Origin: CAZHDI01 sp964531285
GTDB taxonomy: Bacteria; Pseudomonadota; Alphaproteobacteria; JAJFIK01
Assembly: GCA_964531285.1 (NCBI GenBank)
Contig: CAZHDI010000007.1
Coordinates: 1-63,638 of the forward strand
Direction: 5' to 3'
DNA: 63,638 nucleotides
Under the pieces are notes generated by a model. That model worked only from the letters and a program-made list of their open reading frames with translations. It ran no database searches and was not told the DNA's origin. The position numbers were made by a program, and so were the translations under genes. This document shows, piece by piece, positions 58,490 through 63,638 of the stretch (the first letter of the stretch is position 1; every line of letters starts with the position of its first letter).

Positions 58490-60991
58490 TCACAGTGTGG
58501 CCGGGCCATCTTCGGTGAGCGTGGGCCGAAGGGCCGCTTCATCGGGACCGTAAGCGGCCCAGATGCCGCGTCCCGCCTCGCGCGCGCGGCGCTCTGCCTC
58601 ATGCATTTTGGCGGTGGCGTCGGGACCCGCCCAGGCGCCGCCATTGAAGATCGCCGCGACCCCGACATCCGTGCCGCCGGCGGTGCAGCTTGCCGACTGG
58701 AAGACACCGACCCGGCAGCGCACCGTCTTGCCATCGAGATAGTCCTGCATCCGCGCGGCATGGGGACCGGCTTCGCCGATCACGCCGCGCAGGACGACCG
58801 TCTCGCCGCCGATCCGCAGCCGCGCCGTGGTGATGACGCGGGCCGGGCCGGTGAGCCAATACTCCTGATCCGCCGGAGGATCGGCCTCTTCGGTCTCGCC
58901 CGGCGGAGCCGAGGGATCCTGGGTCTCCGGTTCATCGGCTGCGGGCTCCGGCGTCGCCGGAACGACCGGTGCTTCGGCAATCTGCAACGGGGCCTGACGA
59001 ATGGTCTGGGCTTCGGTCATGAAGGCGCTCCAGATCTCGGCCGGCAGACCGCCGCCGACCACCCGGTCCATCGGCGAGTTGTCATCATTGCCGAGCCACA
59101 CACCCACCACCAGGTCGTCCGTGAACCCCACGAACCAGGCATCGCGGTGATCCTGGGTCGTGCCGGTCTTGCCATACGCTTCGCCATTGCGGCCCGCCAC
59201 CTGACCGGTGCCCGACCGCGTCGTGTTGCGCAAGAGGCGCATCATGTAATCGCGGCTCGGGCCCAGCGCATGGCCGGGGATGACATCGGGATGACGGAAG
59301 CTGAGCCCCTGGGTATTCGTCATCTCCCGGATGACATAGGGCTGGATACCGGTCCGGTCGGCGGCGATGCTGGCGAAGGAGCCGGTAATATCGAGAAGGG
59401 TGGTCTCGAACGCGCCCAAGGCAAGGCTCGGATGGGCCTTCAGCCGGCTGTCGAGGCCAAGGCGCTCGGCCACCTCGATCACGCTGTCCCGGCCGACCTG
59501 TTCCTGAAGCCGCACCGCGACCGAGTTCGCCGACCGGGCGAACGCATTGGTCAGGGTCATGCGGCCATAGTAGCGGTCGTTGTAATTGCGCGGGCGCCAC
59601 GCGCCGACCCGGATCGGCTGATCGATGACGAAATCGTCCGGGTGCCATCCATTGGACAGCGCCGTGAAATAGACGAACACCTTGAACAGCGATCCCGGCT
59701 GACGGCGTGCCTGGGTCGCCCGGTTGAACTGGCTTTCCTCGTAATCGCGCCCGCCGACAAGCGCCAGGACCGCGCCATCGGGGGCCATCGCGACAAGCGC
59801 GGCCTGGCTGGCTTTTTGATCGTGTCCCGGACCGGTCAGATGATCGAGAACCACTTTTTCAGCGGCGGCCTGGAGGCGGGGGTCGATCGTTGTGCGGACG
59901 GTGAAATCCCCGCCCAGCGTATTCAGCCGGTGGTGCACCCGCTGGGTGACGAAATCCGTGACATAGCCGCTGATTGGCGCCGCCGCGGCGCGCCGGATGA
60001 TCCGCGGCGGATCGTTGACTGCCTGGATCGCGCTGAACCGGTTGACCCGGCCCGTCTCGGCCATGGCCATCAGCACAAGCTGGGTGCGCTCATGGGCGAG
60101 ATTGGCATTGCGGAACGGATTGTAAAGCGAGGGCGCGCGGATCAGCCCGGCCAGCATGGCGGCTTCCGACAGCGACATCTCATCGACGGCCTTGTCGAAA
60201 TAGCGCCGCGCCGCGGCGTCGATGCCATAGGCCCCGGCACCGAAATAGGCCGTGTTCAGATAGCGCGCGAGGATTTCATCCTTGGACAGATGGCGCTCCA
60301 GCCAGAGCGCCAGGATGCTCTCCTGGATCTTACGCTTGAGATTGCGCTCGCTCGACAGGAACAGGAGCTTGGCCAATTGCTGGGTGATGGTGCTGCCGCC
60401 TTGGAGGATCTGACCGGCGCGCAGATTGGTCCAGGCCGCCCGGCTGACCCCCACAAGGTCGATGCCGGCATGCTCATAAAAGCGCCGGTCCTCGATGGCC
60501 ACCACGGCTTCTTTGACGATCTCGGGAATCTCGTCCGGCTCCAGGCGGCGGCCCTGATAGACGCCGCGATAGCCGATCACCTGTCCGTCGGCGGATTGAA
60601 TGACGATGGACGCGCTTTGCGGCGGGGCGTCGAGGCGCGGGGCGATTTCGGACAGGGCATCGGTCAGCCAGACCGCGCTGAGAAGGACAATGGGCGTGGT
60701 GATCAGCAGAACGAGCAGGGCAAGGGCCATAAGGGCGCGGCTGAAGAACCTCAGCACGGCATTGCCGCCGCTGCCCAGATCGACGCGCAGGCGCGGGGTC
60801 ATGGCGCTCAAGGCCGCCAACGGCGCGGGCCGGCGCCGGGCGGGGTCCTGTTCATCCGCATCATACTGTGCCGGGTCCTCCGGCCAGCCGTCCTGCACAT
60901 CGTCATGGGCCACGCCGCGATCATAGGCGGAGCCATGGCGCGCGCGGTCATGGTCGGGCTCAGGCCAGCCATCGCCGGTCGTGCCTGCCAT
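58490..60991 (-). CDS. Class A penicillin-binding protein (PBP1A type) with SNase-like C-terminus
   Basis: 833 residues from the ATG at 60991. A cytoplasmic N-terminus (about 80 residues, acidic) and membrane anchor (about 82-107) are followed by the glycosyltransferase-51 domain with EDRRFYEHAGID and QGGSTITQQLAKLL (about 165-220). The transpeptidase domain has SLFK (S-x-x-K), SANS (S-x-N) and GKTGTTQD (K-T-G). After a Pro/Glu-rich linker (about 650-708) comes a domain of about 110 residues with TTARLRIGGETVVLRGV, DYLDGKTVRCRVGVF and a final AERRAREAGRGIW, the shape of a staphylococcal-nuclease-like fold. The catalytic Arg/Glu set is not preserved, so this part may only bind. Confidence 0.9.
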   Translation of the reverse strand: MAGTTGDGWPEPDHDRARHGSAYDRGVAHDDVQDGWPEDPAQYDADEQDPARRRPAPLAALSAMTPRLRVDLGSGGNAVLRFFSRALMALALLVLLITTPIVLLSAVWLTDALSEIAPRLDAPPQSASIVIQSADGQVIGYRGVYQGRRLEPDEIPEIVKEAVVAIEDRRFYEHAGIDLVGVSRAAWTNLRAGQILQGGSTITQQLAKLLFLSSERNLKRKIQESILALWLERHLSKDEILARYLNTAYFGAGAYGIDAAARRYFDKAVDEMSLSEAAMLAGLIRAPSLYNPFRNANLAHERTQLVLMAMAETGRVNRFSAIQAVNDPPRIIRRAAAAPISGYVTDFVTQRVHHRLNTLGGDFTVRTTIDPRLQAAAEKVVLDHLTGPGHDQKASQAALVAMAPDGAVLALVGGRDYEESQFNRATQARRQPGSLFKVFVYFTALSNGWHPDDFVIDQPIRVGAWRPRNYNDRYYGRMTLTNAFARSANSVAVRLQEQVGRDSVIEVAERLGLDSRLKAHPSLALGAFETTLLDITGSFASIAADRTGIQPYVIREMTNTQGLSFRHPDVIPGHALGPSRDYMMRLLRNTTRSGTGQVAGRNGEAYGKTGTTQDHRDAWFVGFTDDLVVGVWLGNDDNSPMDRVVGGGLPAEIWSAFMTEAQTIRQAPLQIAEAPVVPATPEPAADEPETQDPSAPPGETEEADPPADQEYWLTGPARVITTARLRIGGETVVLRGVIGEAGPHAARMQDYLDGKTVRCRVGVFQSASCTAGGTDVGVAAIFNGGAWAGPDATAKMHEAERRAREAGRGIWAAYGPDEAALRPTLTEDGPATL

Positions 60992-61217
60992 CGTTCCATC
61001 CTCTCGGCCACCTGTCTCGTCCGGGACCGGCCGCCCCAGGCGCCGCACCTTCCCGGCGCAGCAGGTGCATCTCGCATGCCACCTGCCGGTCCCCCTATTG
61101 GAACACCCGGCTGTTCAAGCCTGTTTTATAACGGGTGGGCAAAATGCGCCTCGCCGTGCGCGGCTGATCAAGGTTAGACTACGCGAGGTGTGGGGTGATC
61201 GCCATGGTGCGAGTGGG

Positions 61218-61742
61218 ATGAGTAAGCGCATTGTATGGCTGCTTGCCGCGGGAGTGTGCGCGGCATGCGCGAGTGACGGGATCGAGGATGCGGCGCAGGG
61301 CGGGCCCGATTGGCCGGCCGCTGCCGATTTGCACATCCTGCCGCTGGCCGGGCGGGATGCCAGTCCCGATTTGGGCGCGGTCGGCGCCGTGACCGGGTCC
61401 GGCTTCTCGGATACCGAAATAACGCTCATTCAACGGTTTCTGATCGCCCGGGGGTATGGCCCCTTGGGCACCGGGGGCGTGCTCGACGTGCCGACCCGCA
61501 TTGCCATTGCCGCTTATCAGACCGATGCCGCCCGTCCGGCGCGGGGCGAACCCACCGTTCTGCTCTTGCGCGAGGCGCGGGCCTATCTCGCGGCCGTGGC
61601 GCCCGCCGCCGATCTGGCGATCACGTCCGCCGAACCGGGCGTTCCCGAAACGGCAACGCCGCCTGCACGGGCAGGCGGCGTCGAGGGTGCCCGGCCATCG
61701 GGGGCCACCCGTCCGTCGGGCTGGGTGGACCCGGACTTTTGA
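61218..61742 (+). CDS. Peptidoglycan-binding-like exported protein
   Basis: 174 residues with an N-terminal hydrophobic stretch (IVWLLAAGVCAAC); the Cys could be lipidated, though the lipobox is not canonical. Middle part SDTEITLIQRFLIARGYGPLGTGGVLDVPTRIAIAAYQ (about 64-102) matches the PG_binding_1 fold. The C-terminal 70 residues are Ala/Pro/Gly-rich. It is divergent from the PBP1A gene, so a cell-wall role is likely. The start is ATG after GAGTGGG. Confidence 0.7.
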   Translation: MSKRIVWLLAAGVCAACASDGIEDAAQGGPDWPAAADLHILPLAGRDASPDLGAVGAVTGSGFSDTEITLIQRFLIARGYGPLGTGGVLDVPTRIAIAAYQTDAARPARGEPTVLLLREARAYLAAVAPAADLAITSAEPGVPETATPPARAGGVEGARPSGATRPSGWVDPDF

Positions 61743-61758
61743 TCCGGATCCGCCAGGG

Positions 61759-62901
61759 TCAATAGCCGCTCAAGGTCGCGTAGCGGCCCCGGTGGAACCG
61801 GGAGTCGCCCAACAGGGTTTCGGCCACGGCGCTGCGCTTGAGATAGAACCCGATATCATGCGCATCCGTCATGCCGATGCCGCCATGCATCTGCACCGCT
61901 TCCCGGGCGACCAGATGGAATGTGTCATTGGCCCGGGTTTTGGCCATGCTGGCCATGGTTCCCATCCGGCCCTGTTGGGCCTCATCAAGCACGGTCTGGG
62001 CTTCGAGCACCGTCGCCCGGAGCAATTCCAGTTCCGCGAACATGATCGCCGCGCGGTGTTGCAGGGACTGGAACTGACCGATCAGCACACCGAATTGCGT
62101 GCGCTGCTTGAGATAATCGAGCGTGATGTCGAACGCGGCCTGAGCCGAGCCGAGCATCTCCGAGGCCAAAGCCACGCGGCCGTAATCCAGCACCCGGTCA
62201 AGAAGCGCAAAGCCCTCGCCCGTCGTGCCGAGTACCGCATCCGCGCCGACCGATACATCCTTGAAATCGACCGTGGCGGCGTTGCGGTTGTCGACCATCA
62301 TGGTGCGCTTGACCGTCACGCCCGGAGCCTTGGCATCCACCAGGAACAGGGTCACGCCGGTCACATCGCCCGCCGTGCCGGCCGTCCGTGCCGAGACGAT
62401 CAGGTGATCGGCGACATGGCCGTCCACCACGAGGCGCTTCGATCCGGAGAGCGTGTATCCGCCCCCGGCGCTTTTGGCCTGGGTTCGGACCATGTTGGGT
62501 TCGTGATGATTGCCCTCGTCAATGGCCAGCGCCAGGAGCAGATCACCGGACGCGATCTTCGGCAGAATGGCCGCCTTCTGAGCATCCGAGCCGCCCTGCA
62601 TGATGGCGGTCGCGCCCAGGGCCACCGTCGATAGGAGCGGCGAGGCCGCCAGGGTCCGCCCGGCCTGTTCCATCACGACGCCGAGGCCCTGGAACCCGAA
62701 GCCGAGACCGCCGTGTTCCTCCGGAATGTGCACGCCGGCCCAGCCCATCTCGGCCATCTCTTTCCACAAATCCTTGGAAAAGCCCGTGGCGTCTTGGGTG
62801 TCGCGCAAACTGCGCAGGCTCGATACCGGCGCGCGGCCGGCAATGAAATCCGCCGCGCTGTCGCGCAGCATCTGCTGTTCTTCCGTCAGGACCATACCCA
62901 T
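61759..62901 (-). CDS. Acyl-CoA dehydrogenase family protein (FadE-type)
   Basis: 380 residues. FAD-dependent dehydrogenase: the N-terminal helical part with GWAGVHIPEEHGGLGFGFQGL, a middle beta domain with YTLSGSKRLVVDGHVADHLIVSA, and the C-terminal part with DYLKQRTQFGVLIGQFQSLQHRAA and VQMHGGIGMTDAHDIGFYLKR. The usual catalytic Glu of straight-chain enzymes is not evident, as in the FadE-like partner subunits that form alpha2beta2 complexes. The second acyl-CoA dehydrogenase lies 12 bases upstream, so the pair probably forms a heteromer. Confidence 0.9.
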   Translation of the reverse strand: MGMVLTEEQQMLRDSAADFIAGRAPVSSLRSLRDTQDATGFSKDLWKEMAEMGWAGVHIPEEHGGLGFGFQGLGVVMEQAGRTLAASPLLSTVALGATAIMQGGSDAQKAAILPKIASGDLLLALAIDEGNHHEPNMVRTQAKSAGGGYTLSGSKRLVVDGHVADHLIVSARTAGTAGDVTGVTLFLVDAKAPGVTVKRTMMVDNRNAATVDFKDVSVGADAVLGTTGEGFALLDRVLDYGRVALASEMLGSAQAAFDITLDYLKQRTQFGVLIGQFQSLQHRAAIMFAELELLRATVLEAQTVLDEAQQGRMGTMASMAKTRANDTFHLVAREAVQMHGGIGMTDAHDIGFYLKRSAVAETLLGDSRFHRGRYATLSGY

Positions 62902-62913
62902 GAGGCCGTCTCC

Positions 62914-63638
62914 TTATTGATGGTCCATCAGGCCAAGCACGCGCTTGGCGATGACATTGAGATTGACTTCGGTGGTGCCGCCCTCGATCGAATTGGCCTT
63001 CGAGCGCAGCCACTGACGGGTCGTCGCCAGACCGGTTTCGGAAAAGCCGTGGCCCTCCCAGCCCAGGGCCTCGGCGCCCATGATTTCCATCAGCAAGTCA
63101 AAGCGTTTCTTGTTCAGCTCCGCGCCGACCAGCTTGAAGATGGACGAGGCCGCGCCCGGTCCCATGCCGGCTTTGCTTTCCTCGGCCGAGCGCTTGAGCG
63201 CCAGCGTGAAGGCCTGGGCCTCCATGTTGAAAGCGGCGATCTTGTCGCGCAGCACCGGATCGGCGATCAGCCCGTTGTGCTCGCCCGCATAGGCCTTGGC
63301 GATGTCATGGACCGGGAGCGCCCCGCCACCGAAGCCGCCCGCCGAGATGTTCAGGCGCTCATATTGCAGGAGCTTCTTGGCGATCTCCCAGCCGCCATTG
63401 ACCCGGCCGACGAGATTTTTCTTCGGTACACGGACATCGTCGAAAAACGTCTCGCAGAAGGGCGACGCGCCCGAGATCAGCTTGATCGGGCGGGTGGTGA
63501 CCCCTTGGCTTTCCATGTCGAACAGGATGAAGCTGATGCCGTCATGCTTTACCGAGGTGTCGGTGCGCACTAAGCAGAAGATCCAGTCGGCCTGATCGGC
63601 ATAGGAGGTCCAGACCTTCTGGCCGTTGATCACATAAT
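62914..63638 (-). CDS. Acyl-CoA dehydrogenase family protein, 5' end outside window
   Basis: The last 241 residues of an acyl-CoA dehydrogenase; the frame is open at the right edge. It starts with YVINGQKVWTSYADQADWIF (middle domain), then RVPKKNLVGRVNGGWEIAKKLL and a C-terminal helical domain ending IEGGTTEVNLNVIAKRVLGL, the family's terminal motif. It precedes the FadE-like gene by 12 bases in one operon. The wording fits fatty-acid or sterol side-chain enzymes; the substrate is unknown. Confidence 0.92.
   Translation of the reverse strand, partial: YVINGQKVWTSYADQADWIFCLVRTDTSVKHDGISFILFDMESQGVTTRPIKLISGASPFCETFFDDVRVPKKNLVGRVNGGWEIAKKLLQYERLNISAGGFGGGALPVHDIAKAYAGEHNGLIADPVLRDKIAAFNMEAQAFTLALKRSAEESKAGMGPGAASSIFKLVGAELNKKRFDLLMEIMGAEALGWEGHGFSETGLATTRQWLRSKANSIEGGTTEVNLNVIAKRVLGLMDHQ

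Overview
The window is a GC-rich, densely coded stretch of an alphaproteobacterial chromosome. The placement rests on CpdR, TamA/TamB, a suhB/MmgR-type small RNA, a ROSE-type heat-shock leader, an FNR protein with CxxC-x7-C cysteines and a mosaic intergenic repeat of the kind seen in this class. Two large TonB-dependent receptors, one of them Oar-like, point towards Caulobacterales, Maricaulales or Parvularculales rather than a classical rhizobium; this finer placement is an inference. Both window ends cut genes, and a run of 100 N marks an assembly gap near 52.6 kb.

Layout. 1-6.7 kb: the 3' part of a secreted protein (Asp-rich linkers, four Calx-beta domains, a 5'-nucleotidase C-terminal domain, RTX repeats), then the ABC and HlyD subunits of a type I secretion system. 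6.8-13.7 kb: rhomboid protease, isoprenylcysteine-methyltransferase-like protein, glycosyltransferase, FNR-type regulator, GST-like protein, threonine-aldolase-like enzyme, host-attachment-family protein. 13.8-20.8 kb: TamA, TamB and an Hpt protein. 20.8-30.6 kb: HSL-type hydrolase, Hsp20 with a heat-shock promoter and RNA thermometer, TRAP permease and its TAXI binding protein, YbjN protein, acyl-CoA carboxyltransferase, SCP2 protein, lysophospholipase-like hydrolase, inositol-monophosphatase-type phosphatase. 30.7-41.5 kb: XRE regulator, TypA, a PatZ-like protein with a damaged ATP-grasp part, membrane protein, glycosyltransferase, lytic transglycosylase, suhB/MmgR RNA, N-formylglutamate amidohydrolase, CpdR. 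41.7-47.3 kb: tRNA-Val, MscS channel, DUF937-like protein, DUF4332-like protein, pirin, LysR, enoyl-CoA hydratase. 47.3-56.2 kb: beta-propeller phytase divergent from a TonB receptor, histone-deacetylase-like hydrolase, a structured tandem repeat array with the N gap, and an Oar-like TonB receptor. 56.2 kb to the end: CinA C-terminal protein, SDR, TetR, PBP1A with an SNase-like tail, peptidoglycan-binding-like protein, and two acyl-CoA dehydrogenases (the second truncated).

How the genes may work together. A phosphate-scavenging theme recurs: a secreted nucleotidase-like protein with its exporter, a phytase facing a TonB receptor, and PHO-box-like direct repeats upstream of the Oar-like receptor (strong) and in the phytase/receptor intergenic region (weaker). 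Envelope genes (TamA/TamB, PBP1A, lytic transglycosylase, MscS) and fatty-acid/acyl-CoA genes make up much of the rest.

The most unusual signal is the tandem array at 52.36-52.72 kb. Two sequence classes of unit keep exactly the same spacing of two nested stems while the stem sequences differ, which suggests selection for folding.
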